This document shows, piece by piece, positions 44,110 through 55,450 of a DNA stretch of 64,000 bases. The stretch spans positions 823,001 to 887,000 of the forward strand of contig NC_089768.1 of the NCBI RefSeq assembly GCF_040412425.1, written 5' to 3'. The stretch is from Macrobrachium rosenbergii. Taxonomy: Eukaryota; Arthropoda; Malacostraca; Decapoda; Palaemonidae. The notes beneath the pieces were generated by a model. It saw only the letters and a list, made by a program, of their open reading frames with translations. It ran no database searches and was not told the DNA's origin. The stretch's first letter is position 1, and every line of letters begins with the position of its first letter. Both the position numbers and the translations under genes were made by a program.

Positions 44110-45290
44110 TACCACCATAGCTTCCAAGGTGTTTATATGGAACCGTTGAAACATTGTAGACCATGTTCCTTGTACTTTTTGTTTTGGCGAATACCCTCCC
44201 CAGCCGCTTAATGAGGCGTCTGTGTGAACCACCAGCGCCGGAGGAGGGAACTGAAGCGGGACTGTCTTGGACAGGCCGCTGACTGTGGACCAAGGCCGCA
44301 GTCTCGCCTTTAAAATCCGTGGGATGGAGGAAACCTTGTCTCTGAGCCTGACATTGGCTCGACTCCGCCACACTCTGTTTATGTCCTTTAATTTTGCTTT
44401 TAAGAGCAGGTCCGTCACTGAGGCAAATTGAAGGGAGCCGAGGATTCTTTCTTGGGCCCGGCGGGATGCTGCTTTGTCTCAGAAATTTCCTGGTAAGGGA
44501 AGCTATCTCCTTCCGCTTGGACGGCGGAAGGGATAACGTGTACGAGGACAGATCCCACTGGAGGCCCAGCCACTGAAACCGGGACTCCGGAGTCAGGCGG
44601 GACTTCTCTCTGTTCAGTTGAAAGCCTAACGACTCCATGAATTCGATGACTATGGCTGTGGCCTTCCGGCACTCTAGAACTGTTGGTGCCCAAATTATCC
44701 AATCGTCCAGGTACGCTGCTAGGGAGATCTCTCGGGACCGGAGTTGCTGCACTACTGTTTCCGCCAGCTTTGTAAATATCCTGGGGGCTATATTTAGACC
44801 GAAAGGCATGACCCTGAAGGAGTAGGCTTGTTTCCTGAGTCTGAAACCCTGGAACGGAGAGAAGTTCCGCGCAACCGGGCGTGATAGTAAGCGTCTGAAA
44901 GATCGATAGAGGTGGTGACGGCTCCACGCGAAGTAGAGTCCGCCCTGTGCTACCGTAAGCATGCGAAATTTGTCGCATTTTATATAAAGATTTAGACGCG
45001 ACAGATCCAGAATCACTCTTTGCTGACCGGAGTCTTTCTTTGGGACAGTGAACAACCTGTCTTGAAATTTGAGGTGCCTTACTTTCTTTATTGCTCGCTT
45101 GTTGAGCAGTTCCGCCACATAGTCCTGTAGGACTCTGGAGGGTGGCTGGTAAAACCTGATCAGGGGAGGGGGGTCCTTGGTCCAGCTCGAACCCAGACCT
45201 TTGGACACAATGCTGGTGCCCAAGGACTGAAGGACCACTGGTCTCTGAACCAGTAAAGACGACCACCTACCTGACTGTTCTCAGTGGGAG
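44110..45290 (-). pseudogene. Element A reverse transcriptase and N-terminal RNase H
   Basis: RT blocks: VLQDYVAELLNKRAIKKVRH, RVILDLSRLNLYIKCDKFRM, FRVMPFGLNIAPRIFTKLAE and the catalytic LAAYLDDWIIWA. A break near 44930-44960 interrupts the LDLSDAYYH block, and another in the thumb region changes frame. RNase H starts ALVVHTDASLSGWGGY and reaches LEAMVVFL before the junction with B at 44110; it resumes at 35930. Very similar to B's enzyme along its length. Confidence 0.88.
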
Positions 45291-47322
45291 GAAGCAGGTT
45301 TGTTTCCTCTACCACGTCCAGGTTTTCCTCTTGGGGCGGTGTTAGACTTGCCTCTGTAAGGGGACCGACCTCTTCCCCCCCTTGCACTCCTATTAAGGCC
45401 GTGAAAGAACCCACGGCCCTCATAGGTGGGATTGTACGCCGGTGAGGAGACGTACGAGGGTGCAGCAAGGGATTGAGCTGGTTGGACCAGCACATACTGT
45501 TGGGGATGAGCCTTAGAGGTGGAGGGCTGGGCCACTGCCGAGACCGGGACAGCTTGAACAACCGTCTGGTGATGAGGCCTCTTATGTCTCCTGAATCGTT
45601 TACCAGACTTGGTCTGGGAGCCGCCAGATTCTGAGGTCTTCCGCTTGTAAGCAGAGATATCCCAACGAGAGCGAAGACTTTGGTTGGCTCTAGTAGCCTC
45701 GCTCAGCACACTGGCTACGTCTTCATCTGGGAAAAGGTTAGGACCCCAGATAGAGCTCTTCATGAGCTTGTTAGGCTCATGACGTATGGTGGCCTCGGCA
45801 AAGATGAATCTCCTACACTCCAGCTTAACCACCATAAAGTCATATAGGTCTGACTGAAACCCTGCTAACAGGGATTTAGCCAGAACCTGGAAGAAGGGCT
45901 CTTCTGCACAGGAGACGGCAGTCGCTTCTGTGAGGCAGACGGAGTTCAAGGACCGGCCTAACCTAGTCCGGGCCTCAAATTCTGCCTTTAGCAAGGCTTC
46001 CGGGAGCTTAGGAAGCTGCTCGCTAAATTGAGTAGACGCGCAGTGAGCGTCCAGCTTTCCCACAGTGAAGGTGGACGGGCGTCTCTCCAAAACTCCTCAC
46101 CCCCTGGGAATACCAGGGAGGTGGAGTCTGTCTCCCTTAATTGAGGCAAAGGGTTGCCTTCAAAGCAAGCTCGAGCCATAGCCAGAGCCACTTTGTTGAT
46201 GCAGGGAGTAGGCAACTTATCACCTAGGGCAAACATGGTGTAGTTGCCCTTGAAAGGTGTAAGTTTGGTGTTCTCTGCCTGCCACTCCGTAAGAGTGCGC
46301 AGGAGAGTAGACTGAGCTTGGTCCCTAGGGAAGATCACCGTCTCTCTAGGGACCTTGTCCGAACGTACCCAGGCTTCCTCCGTCAGCCTAACGAAGCCTG
46401 GGTAAGGAGGCAGGAGATCGGGAGGGAAAAACTCCAGCTCCTCCAAACGTCTCGTGCCAAGACCTTCAACTGTCAAGGTGTCTTCGTGCCGAATGGCACG
46501 AAGAGCAAAACGCCAAGGGTTCCCGACATCGAAGGGAGGGAGATCAGCCGTGTCTGGGATCTCATACTGCGGTTCGGCTCCGCCGGAGCGAGCCATTCCC
46601 GCCAGTATGTTGTCATGGCTGTGAAGCTTCTCTGATATTTTGGAGAGCTTCGACTCGACCTCCGCCGAGAACCTCTCAAGAAGCGAGTTCGCAAACGCCT
46701 CAGGGTCAAAGGCAGGCTGGCGAGGAGGGCTTGGTCTTGGTGCCCTCTTACTCGCGCCTTTGCCCGAGGTTCCAGGTTTGCTCCCGGAGGCTACAGGTAC
46801 AGGGACCTTAGCCTTCGACGGGGGGAAAGGAGATGCTTTCCTGGAAGACGAGGACTTAAAGCCCTTCGCCTTCCATGAAGTCTTCAGCTTCAACTTGGGG
46901 ACAGCTGATGGAGCCCTGTCACCCAAGATGGAAGACTTTCCAAACCCTGAAAAGGAAGATACAGAGGATGATGGGGAATCAAAAAGGGCGCCCGCCCCCG
47001 CAACCTCACTTACCTCGCTACCTACCACTTGGTCCGGCTCTGTATTCATAGGTTCCAGGTCCAAGTCCAAGGCGGCGACGTCCTCCGACACCTCCGCATA
47101 AAGGATATCCTCTTGGGGTGGCTGGGTTGCGTCCCGGATCTGCTGGATGATGGGGTTGGCCAACTCCTCGGGAACCGCAGCAGCAACCTGGGCACCGGGG
47201 TAAAGCAAGTCACGCAACTTGGCGTTGAGGACGTAAGGCTTCCCCGACGGTACATTTCTTCCGAACCCAGCCACCCAGGCGCAGAGAGACTCAAGGGAAG
47301 TCTTCTTAGAGGACTCGTCCGC
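45281..47322 (-). pseudogene. Element A ORF1 main exon (gag-like)
   Basis: About 680 codons from the acceptor CTCTTCCAG. It starts ADESSKKTSLESLCAWVAGF, then an acidic segment, a Ser/Pro/Lys-rich linker, SAEVESKLSKISEKLHSHDN (coiled), LTVEGLGTRRLEELEFFPPD, RETDSTSLVFPGGEEFWRDA, a frame change at about 46085, RHEPNKLMKSSIWGPNLFPD and a Gly/Arg-rich basic tail (GGRGRSPYRGK). One frameshift only. Likely nucleocapsid-like, by position. Confidence 0.82.
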
Positions 47323-47428
47323 CTGGAAGAGAGTAGGCAATTAGGGTTGAACTGAAATATAAACCCCGGAAACAATATAAGCATTAAATAGATTTAAGGG
47401 ACGTAAAGAACGGGAAGCGATATCTTAC
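47323..47428 (-). other. ORF1 intron of element A (106 nt)
   Basis: Begins GTAAGATA after CGAGTCG and ends CTCTCTTCCAG before GCGGAC. Removing it joins IQDES to ADESSKK in phase 0 with no stop. The same position in B holds a 99-nt GT-AG intron. Confidence 0.8.
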
Positions 47429-47599
47429 CGACTCGTCCTGGATGCTAGCGCACAGAGCGAAGCAGACCTCACAGCCGTCGGGGTGCCAAACAATAAGGTC
47501 ATCCAGCCGGACCGCACAGCCAGCGTGGGTCCGGCACACCACGTGCCCATAGGGTTGCTGGAGGGAAGCGGTGCACCCCGGCTCCTCACAACGAACAGT
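47429..47599 (-). CDS. Element A zinc-binding ORF1 exon
   Basis: 57 codons, open, phase 0 at both ends, preceded by TTTTCCACTTACAG and followed by GTAAGA. The translation TVRCEEPGCTASLQQPYGHV... has paired Cys/His (CX4C, HX2CX2HX2C and, after LIVWHPDG, CX2C) that could bind zinc. The acceptor at its start implies at least one more upstream exon with the initiation codon, which I could not find. The equivalent Cys-rich block opens ORF1 in element C. Confidence 0.78.
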
Positions 47600-49555
47600 C
47601 TGTAAGTGGAAAAAAAAAAAGTACATGAACCTACCACTCTAAGCAACCTAAAGCCGGTAGGCCAGGGTATTTCAACCTACTACCGGAATACTCCGGCGGA
47701 GAGAAAAACCCCTCGTCAGAGACGGGGCCATCAAGACATAAATTAAACAGAGTGGTAGGCAAGTTACTTCCCGGTCACCTGAATACTCCGGCGGAACGGA
47801 AGAACTGAGTCAACAGGGCCCTACCACAAGGGCTGCCAGCAATAAAGACGGCGGAACCCCAGGGCAAAACACCGGACCTCAATTAAAACATATAAAATAA
47901 GTGTAGTGGCGGAGTGAGCTTCTCACTCCGCCAGGATAAATATAAATATATATATATAAGATACAAGTGATGGTAACAATGAAAGAATCATATCCGGAAA
48001 CCGGAGGCATCTCTCCCCCCGGAGCCCGAACCTCCCCGCCAGAGAAACCATAGGTGGGTGAGGCAACCGTCATCGCAAAGCCAAATATAATATATAAGCC
48101 GGAGTAGGCGCCAATCAACCCAACTAAAGCAAAACAGCGGAGAGAGGTCGAGAACAAAAGATAGAATGTTCGAAACCCGCTCGATCCTTGGAGAGTCGGT
48201 AAACGAAACATCAAAACAAGCTCAGCGCTGCCGGGGACTAGCTCTGGGAGGGAACGAATCTCTCCACCAGGGGAAGTCCCCAACTCGGAGAAAACGCCAT
48301 CTAGCGTCACCCGCACGAGAAAAGGCAAGAGCTGGCCTGAGATGGGGAGGGGGAGGGAGGGTTGGTGGGGTAGGGAAGAGGAGTAGGCTAAGTCAGGCAA
48401 AAACAGGAGACTAGGGAAAATGCTTCACCCGCTTGACTGCAATCACACGCCACGCCAAGAAAATAAAACTAGCGATGGCAGGACAAGCCTACCCCCGAGG
48501 AAAAGGGATAGCGACCAAGGTCTCGACACGCCGACTCCTGCCTAGACAAAGCCTAGGTCAACACCCGTGCTTAGGCATAGCCTAGGCTAATGGAGAGGGA
48601 CAAGGGAAGGGTGGGGAAGGGAACAACAGGGAGAGAAATTTCTGTGCCGAAGTACAACCAGGGCCAAAAGAGGGGGGGGATAAGGCAAATATAGCCTAGA
48701 GGAGACACACCCAACGAACTCTACCCCTTCGAAAAGAAGGGGGAGGACAAAGGGGTCTCACTCTGCCACCCAAATAACGGCCACTGGGAGAAACAGCAAC
48801 AAAAACTCCCTCAACCTGAGGGTCCACCCCACGCCTGACCTACTAGGAGGACAGGAGGTCAAGGAAGCAATACGAGCCTATCAGTATGAAAGGCAAGGGG
48901 AGATACCCACACAACCAATACCCAATAAAAAACCATCACAAATATACATAATATACATAAAATATATAACCCAAGAATAATGTGCTTGTGCGAGGTGCGT
49001 AGCCTAGTTCCGAGGAGCGGCCAGACAATCGAGCTGACGCTACCCCGAATGAACAAGGCAGCAAAATACGTATAGCACCAACACAACTATATGATAATAA
49101 TAATAATAATGGTAAATAAGTAAGACCAACATGGGAACCCATGCCGGAGGGGAAACCTAAGCGGGGAATGACGGAAACCCTATAGAGGGAACCCGCCATG
49201 AGGGTCAGTCATATAAAAACAAAACACCAATAAAACACCCGCCCAGGAAACATCGCCAGGATGAGATCCAGGGGAAAAAGATAAGTAATATAACGACAAA
49301 GAGACAGCCCGAACAGAATAAACTGGAAGGGTAATCTCACGGTCGACATGGCTGGCTGGGGGACGCCGTGGCATCATAAACAACAATCCCATATAGAAGA
49401 AATACGGACTGATGCAGCCACACTTATCATAAAAACCCCACAATAAGATGGTACTTAACTTAGAGATGTTAAAACTGCTTGAAGACATGATGAAAATGCA
49501 GGAAACACCCAAAAAACCAAAAGCACAAAAATTCTTGGTGATGACGATCACGTGC
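47600..49555 (-). other. Element A 5' region (leader, introns)
   Basis: No coding exon recognised. There is a run of A at 47610-47620 (the pyrimidine tract of the acceptor on the minus strand), a short (AT)n at 47945-47957, and repeated CCGGCGGA words around 47690-47860. Confidence 0.5.
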
Positions 49556-49559
49556 TAGA

Positions 49560-49850
49560 AAATGGAATGAGTGTAGGTGGCGCTGGTGTCGCCGGCCTGG
49601 CAGGCGCATGAGCGTGGGGGCTGGAACGGCTCACCGCTCTTTTCGAGGGGTTTTGACATGGGGATGTCTATCGAGTGTGGCTCTGTGGTTGTGATTCTTT
49701 CACTCACCCTTGGTTATACCCACGTCTTCCTTGTGGAAGACGCTCGATCTGGGGGTAGTAACCCCAGCATTCCTGAAAGCTCTTTTTTCTCTGGTATATC
49801 TAGCATTTTATACCTAGAAATTCGTGTTAGTATGGAATTTCACCGGCTGA
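49560..49850 (-). repeat. Element A right inverted terminal repeat
   Basis: Reverse complement of 33375-33665. It is followed by the right outer edge ending GGACTCAGAAA at 49870. ORFs running through it are not genes. Confidence 0.9.
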
Positions 49851-49870
49851 CATGGGGCTGGACTCAGAAA

Positions 49871-51232
49871 TTTATCTGTAAATATCCTCAGGGATTGTTG
49901 CTATTTTTGTTTCTGATCTTTTGCAATATTATGAGAGTTGTAATTATAATTTTACAAAATAAAGTAAAAAAAATTAGAAGGAACATGTATAACTTGCTAA
50001 AATTAACATTTATTTAAGAGTGTCTTGGAAAAGAGTCCCTGCACAGGGTTGGAAGTATTTGTTAGAATTTTTTTTTTCATACCAAGTGCATTTGCATATC
50101 ATCCTCTTTTCAGTGGTGTGGTTATTTTTTTTTTAAATTGGTTGATCTTAAACTTTGCCCAATCTCAGGGTATTGTTAATGTATATTTAGCCTACCCTGT
50201 AAGAGTTAATAGATAAAAATACTTTTGTTACAATTCACTACTGTATCATGATAAGTTTTAAAGTTGTTTAGATTCCTATCCCCAAATAAACATTCTTGAT
50301 TTTTAATTCCTATTTCAGTAGATCAGTTACGAATTCCTGTACTAACAGTATTCAAAATTTAAATTTTTTACATAGCTTCAGAAAACTCAAGCTTTGTTCA
50401 GTTTTTATCCGAAAATTTTGCTCTTTGATATAATTATCTACTGTGCTTTTAGTTAAAGTTAAAACTACCTCATTAATAGGTTGTATAAATATATGAAATT
50501 AACAAACATTTTGTTATTAATACCTCTTTTCCTGTTGGGTCTATTAATTATATCACTACTACAATTATAAAAATATCTTAATCATATTCGTCTTTATTTC
50601 ATAAACTTCTATGATCATTAATTCTAAGATTTAAGGGCAATCCAGTGTGTCCAACAAGTTTAATAGTACAATACCCACAACTAATTATATATGCATAAAC
50701 CCATGCATTTTATATACTGTAAATGAAATTATATAATATTTAGCAACATTCAACGTCCTTGACTGAAGGACATGTTTTCTATTTCTTATGATTATAATTC
50801 ATATTTAAAGAGTAGTGTTTCCAAAGTGTTGGAAAGGAAAGGAAAGGAAAAAGAAAAATGTAAAACCAAGTATCCAAGTTACCTTTATGAAGTCTAGATT
50901 AAGAATAATTTATATTGCTTAGCGACATTCAACTATTTAAGACGCATTGTACATTTTTGTATGGTGTATATTTTTTTCAACATGAAAGATATAGGGAGAT
51001 AAATAACTAAGGCATCATTAAAGGCTGCTGGCTACCACACTTTAGGTATCCCTAAGCTTACTCTTAAAGAAGAAAATAACACGAGTTCCTTAGTTAATTA
51101 TTCTAAAATGTGGATCTGGGAATTCTGTAGAGGTAAGCAGTTTTGTTTTTATTGATCTTTTATCGGCTTAATAGCTTGTACCAGATGGTGATATTATTTT
51201 CACTCTCTTTTTAGATTCCATTCTCATTGCAG
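49871..51232. other. AT-rich non-coding sequence, intron-like
   Basis: The first about 135 bp are the rest of the 178-bp tandem unit split by element A. After that I see nothing recognisable until a pyrimidine tract and ATTCTCATTGCAG at 51220-51232. Confidence 0.5.
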
Positions 51233-51471
51233 GTGCAGTTAGTACTTCAAAAGCTTTGCTTTGTGTTGCATTACCATCAGAATAATTTTGATGTGCGTGT
51301 TAAGTGTGAAGAGGAAAGTTTGTCACCGACAAGACAGACAATTGAAGCATGCACAAAATATCTCTTAAATGCAGTTGAACAGTGGGGAGAGAACATAATG
51401 CAATTGCTAACGTTCCATCTTCCATACTTGATTACTTTTGTCCATGAAGCACATTTACCAACTATAGCACG
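51233..51471 (+). CDS. Candidate host coding exon (gene unknown)
   Basis: A 239-nt open stretch after TTCTCATTGCAG, starting in phase 0 (VQLVLQKLCFVLHYHQNNFD) and ending ATTTACCAACTATAGCACG before GTAAGATA, a good donor. The translation is helical-looking, with CTKYLLNAVEQWGENIMQLL and FHLPYLITFVHEAHLPTIAR. No transposon motif. Together with 31267-31426 it would form one continuous reading frame. The gene is not recognised. Confidence 0.65.
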
Positions 51472-51832
51472 GTAAGATAGTTATGTTTTTTCAACTATGA
51501 TGAATTGTTCTTAATAGTGCTAGTATTTCCCAGAGAAACTTGTACCATCAGCAAATGTAATTTCAGTATCATTAGATTGTCGAATTAATTTTTTAAATAA
51601 ACAGCCAATTTCATTGTCCTGTTCTCTTATATGCTGTGTGTAAATATTATATGTAAATTATTGCTTATATTGTATAAGTGTATTGACGATCATGGCCAAC
51701 ACTGTACTTATGTATGAAGGTACAGTTTGTATCCTGATGCTTTCAGTATTGTAGTGGGTATGATAATGGTAGTTAATTATGAATAAATTTTTTTAAATTT
51801 TAATTATATCACTATATTATACATATAACAGG
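51472..51832. other. AT-rich non-coding sequence
   Basis: Nothing recognised. Confidence 0.5.
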
Positions 51833-52189
51833 TTTTGATGTAGGAAAAACCAATTTTTGGTAGCCGCTGTGAGTCCTCAAAGGAGTTGCACTCTCATGGT
51901 CTCCCCCAGGGCTCCATAAGACAGACCAACCAATTACAGTACAAAGAATTCTCTTATATTTAGTCTTGGCCAGAATAATATTTGTTGGTACAGTGATAGA
52001 ATATAAAGGAATCAGGACAGAGGGCTCTATCTCCTGTCCTACAGCGACTGCCTTGGCTCTACATCCCATTCAAACAGATGAGAAAACAGTGTGTGTAAGA
52101 CATCTTCCTCATTACATGCCAGGTTTTTGCAAGATAAATATTCGCCCCAGTCCCATGCCTTTTCATCAGGGAGAGTAGGTGGGTTTGAG

Positions 52190-52300
52190 GACTCACGTTG
52201 GCTGCCAAAATAGGTTTTTCCTACATCAAAACCTGTTTTGTTATAACATAGCTGCTGTTTGTCCTCTAAGGAGCTTACAAAAGAAATTGACAGGTGACAA
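52190..52300 (-). promoter_or_regulatory. Element C' internal complementary region
   Basis: GAGGACTCACGTTGGCTGCC through TTTTTCCTACATCAAAACCT is the reverse complement of 51836-51890. The adjoining part GTCCTCTAAGGAGCTTACAA then AGAAATTGACAGGTGAC matches, inverted, a stretch at 63805-63845 that adjoins the same left edge there. Confidence 0.75.
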
Positions 52301-52729
52301 AATGGTTTAGCTAGAAACAGATCCCAACAACCCAAATCAGTTGTTGGTCTGAAATACAGTTGCAAGCTATTAACCATTTTCTTTGTTCCGGGTACCCTTA
52401 GGGTGTGACAATAAAGAACAGGAACCAACACAAGAACCAATGTATGTATTATTCTTTGTGGTTCAAAGGTGACTTACCTAATTATGTTGGGTCTGGCTGA
52501 AGTATTATTACACCTTCCCCAGCAATATCTCAGCATGACCATCACTCTCATGTCAATAGTGTTTCAGGAATTTTTTATTCAAGGTAAAGTCACAGGTTAT
52601 CAATTGTTTTCTTTATTCTGGATATCCATCAGGGTCTGGATATCCATCAGGGTCTGGCAGTAAAGAACACGTACCTATAAATGTATTACCCCTTGTGGTT
52701 TTACAGTGACTTACCTAATTATGTTGGCT

Positions 52730-53620
52730 CTAGCTGTAGAAGTGCACCTTCACTGGTTTAGGAATACTGCCTTTAACAACCACTCTGTGTACTTGAAGAC
52801 TTCTCTGAAAGAAATATTTCTGAATGGTCCTCATTCTTGGCCAGGGTGATAGGCCAGGAGAAAACAGTAAATGACAACTAGGTGTATAAATGGTGAAATG
52901 TTGTCCTTGTCTAAGAGAGCCCAGTACGCTAATCCGAGCTCCTGATGCCAAAGCTGTCAAGGAGACTGCCTTTTGGAGTTTATGAGTTGTAATTATATTG
53001 GGCCTATGAATTTAAGGGATGACAGGAGTCTAAGAACGTTATTCAGGGACCAGGCACAGGCAATCCCCAAGTTACGTTGGGGATTCCGTTCCTAAACCGT
53101 GACATAAGCCAGAAAACGGCGTAAGCGGGAACACCATGTTAAAAAATTGCCAAAAATGAGAAATAAAATTATGAAAGCCTTACTGTTAATCCTTTGTTTG
53201 TCTTGAAAACTTCCCAATTGATATACCTTGCTTCTGGTGAGGTGTGCATCCATGATCGTGTGGAATTTCCGCCAAAAATGTACAAATATTCTTCCGTCGC
53301 CTACAGCACATAACCTCGGAACATCCACTGTAACCCAGAACAGATTTCTTTATGAATATTTTTGAAACGCACCATAAGCTCGGAACAACATAAGCCGAGA
53401 CTGACATAACCCGAGGACTGCCTGTAATAGGAAACTTTGCAGGAGCTGACCTTTGCAGTGTAAAAGACTGAAGAACAGAATTAACAATTTCCTGATTAGA
53501 ATCAATTTGCAAACCATAAGGCAAGGGTTCTGCCAATCCTGCCCTGTATGATTGTTGAAATAGCTTGACCTCAAAAGATAATAAATGTAAAAATGTTTCA
53601 GTAGGTTTCAACTGGGCTCT
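52730..53620 (-). pseudogene. Element C' tyrosine recombinase, disrupted
   Basis: TALASGARISVLGSLRQGQH retains the catalytic Arg block. Downstream, the FLAKNEDP-like block survives as SPWPRMRTIQKYFFQRSL in a shifted frame. The N-terminal part AGLAEPLPYGLQIDSNQEIV lies beyond the MITE. The HxxR and Tyr blocks are not seen. Confidence 0.68.
53055..53428. mobile_element. Tigger/pogo-like MITE, copy 3 (different subfamily)
   Basis: CAGGCAATCCCCAAGTTACG at the left and the complement of CAGGCAGTCCTCGGGTTATG at the right. The interior differs from copies 1 and 2 (GACATAAGCC/GCGTAAGC motifs). It is inserted in the C' recombinase. Confidence 0.72.
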
Positions 53621-53629
53621 CAGTTCGGA

Positions 53630-54190
53630 GGTAATCTAACCACATTTTCCATACAGACTGGTAAATCGGATAGATGAAGTCCGTAGTTTTTGCACCAGGT
53701 ACCTAGCAATGTTGGGCAAATAATCTTCATGGTAGACTAGATTTAAAAAACCTCATGTGAAGGTCATGACTCAGAAAGGATGATGCGTAGGCGGCTTCCC
53801 CTCCTTATGTCTGGGATAGAACAACGGATGGCAATGGAATCTATTCTCTTTCCTGTTGGTGAAGAAATAAGGAACTAATGACTATTTGGCTAACTCAGGG
53901 CCACTAGGCAAGCAGTTCCATTGAAAGCTAGTAGACTGTTCAAAATGTTCAAAATCTGGGACAATGAAGGAAAAAGGTATATCGTCCTCCATTTGTTCCA
54001 GTCTTATAGAAATACATCTCTTGCTACTACCTGAATATCCAGGTTCAGAGAGACATACACTGGAAGTTGATGGTTCTTGCATGTGGCAAACCAGTCCACT
54101 TCTGGATGTGGAAGCACTGTAGCAATTACTGACTTGAGAGGAGCTCAGCATGAACATAACCTCTTGATATCAGACATTGCAGTCATATTG
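53630..54190 (-). pseudogene. Element C' RNase H/linker remnants
   Basis: The minus-strand frame 53882-54157 contains SGLVCHMQEPSTSSVCLSEP then GYSGSSKRCISIRLEQMEDDI, matching the linker after RNase H in element C (LGQSSNSKRCLPTGLGQTED). Heavily decayed. Confidence 0.6.
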
Positions 54191-54248
54191 CCTAGGCCTA
54201 ACAAAATGTGGTTCCCCTTTGGAGGTCACCAATGTTTCCTTTCAAGCC

Positions 54249-54620
54249 TTAATGCAATATTCCAGAAAGTCGTAGAGTACTCCCCATAGTGTCCACGAAA
54301 GTGTTTTGGCTACTGCAGTGAACATTGTTCTGGAAGACTCTGGAAGCTCTTTTATAGGTGGAGCCTAGCATAAAATCTAACCATGACTGTTCTGAGATTT
54401 TTCTCGTAGAGGTCCCAATTTGCTGGGTAGCTATGTCCAATGGGAGCTTTTTCCTTTCATAAGGGAGGACAAGTGTTGGCCGTTTCTCTGTAGCACTATC
54501 AGATACTGGGATGGTGGAGACAAATGGCTTTATTTCTGCCATAAACTCTTGTTTCCCAGTCACCACAAAATTCTGAAATTCTGTCTTCACATGATTGATT
54601 GTTTCGAAAGTGAAGAGACA
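54249..54620 (-). pseudogene. Element C' ORF1 remnant
   Basis: KTEFQNFVVTGKQEF, then LPYERKKLPLDIATQQIGTS and TRKISEQ, corresponding to element C (VKADFQNF..., FERKKLPLGIATQQFGTPMRRIS). Confidence 0.7.
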
Positions 54621-54659
54621 GAATACTTATGCCTCCCAGAGAGGTTATTGGTTCTGTAA

Positions 54660-55352
54660 AATTATTGTTGCACTATATTTTCCCCTCCTTCGATGGCCGC
54701 TCCTCAGTCTCCTTGTGGTTCCTTCTTGCATTCTCCTCCATTTGCTTTTCCCCTTCCCATTCTTCCATAGCTTTGACTTTGGAAGTTATGGGAGAGGGAT
54801 CAGGAGATATTTAACCTGGGACCCCAGCCCTCTCAGGTTGGGGAGGTCCCCCCCGCGAGGGAAGAGGCAACGTCATCTTGTTCTATTTCAGGATTGTAGG
54901 TTCAGAAGTTGGCTGGCATCTGAGCTTCTCTAGGCCTTCCAGGAGTACTAACTTCGGTGGCCTATATTATTCCTTTTCCTGTCCTCTCGCTTTACCGTGT
55001 TGTCCACCTGGACAGTTGCCAACCCTGCTGCTCTTATTAGCTGTACCAGTGTTACCACTTCAGTTTTTGGTGTACCCTAACCAGCATGGCTAGTGGTCTC
55101 GCTTTTACCCCTGGTCCATCGGAAGCGTATGTCTCTCAGGGCTTTGGAACCCCTCCTTGGTGGTGGCTTTTTCTCTCTTTGTCGGCAGCATATCCCTCAC
55201 AGAGCTTGGAACCCCTTCTGCAATGGTGTCTATTTCTTGCGCTCTGTCTTCTGATGCCCTTATGAAAGCAGTGGTTGACATAGTTACTCGTTTGTGAGAG
55301 ATGTTAACCCTTGTTGTGAAGAAGCAGCGTAGCAGGTCTCTGTCTCAGTCTT
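54660..55352 (+). pseudogene. Degraded coding-like region, interrupted by E2
   Basis: A GC-richer + strand stretch with readable phrases in changing frames: SGLAFTPGPSEAYVSQGFGT (about 55088), SLTELGTPSAMVSIS, and SSDALMKAVVDIVTR at about 55248. It continues after element E2 at 58891. It resembles ORF1 of a retroelement (low-complexity, Ser-rich), but I cannot name the family. It may belong to the + strand DIRS edge seen at 63795-63930. Confidence 0.45.
55242..55351 (+). repeat. 110-bp direct duplication flanking E2, left copy
   Basis: CTCTGTCTTCTGATGCCCTT ... CTGTCTCAGTCT recurs at 58891-59000 with a single difference (T at 55285, C at 58934). The two copies lie directly at the outer ends of E2. 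Confidence 0.92.
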
Positions 55353-55400
55353 TATAGAGGGATGAAGAAATTTGTTTTTATTTAGCATTTCCCAACGTTT

Positions 55401-55450
<50 letters not shown>

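Larger units (their letters stand above)
33329..49870 (-). mobile_element. DIRS1-like retrotransposon A (outer)
   Basis: Tyrosine-recombinase retrotransposon transcribed on the minus strand: right inverted repeat, spliced ORF1, RT/RNase H, tyrosine recombinase, internal complementary region, left inverted repeat. Without the nested copy B (35931-44109) it is about 8.4 kb. Integration is by recombinase, so no target duplication and no integrase. Frameshifts are present in ORF1 and RT, while the recombinase frame is open. Confidence 0.9.
51833..54640 (-). mobile_element. DIRS-like element C' (second lineage), internally deleted
   Basis: The left edge ACAGGTTTTGATGTAGGAAA at 51833 recurs inverted in a joined-edge region (52190-52300), the DIRS signature. 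Then come recombinase (52730-53620), RNase H remnants (53630-54190) and ORF1 remnants (54249-54620) on the minus strand. The RT is missing, so RNase H runs almost directly into ORF1. A Tigger-like MITE interrupts the recombinase. No right inverted repeat was found. Confidence 0.75.

Noticed and set aside
46640..47355. + strand ORFs of 100-153 codons opposite ORF1 of element A
   Set aside because: Shadow frames of the GC-rich ORF1 on the minus strand.
54595..55093. Hydrophobic + strand ORFs suggesting membrane proteins
   Set aside because: Several overlapping frames with no start context. The region is better explained as decayed retroelement coding sequence.
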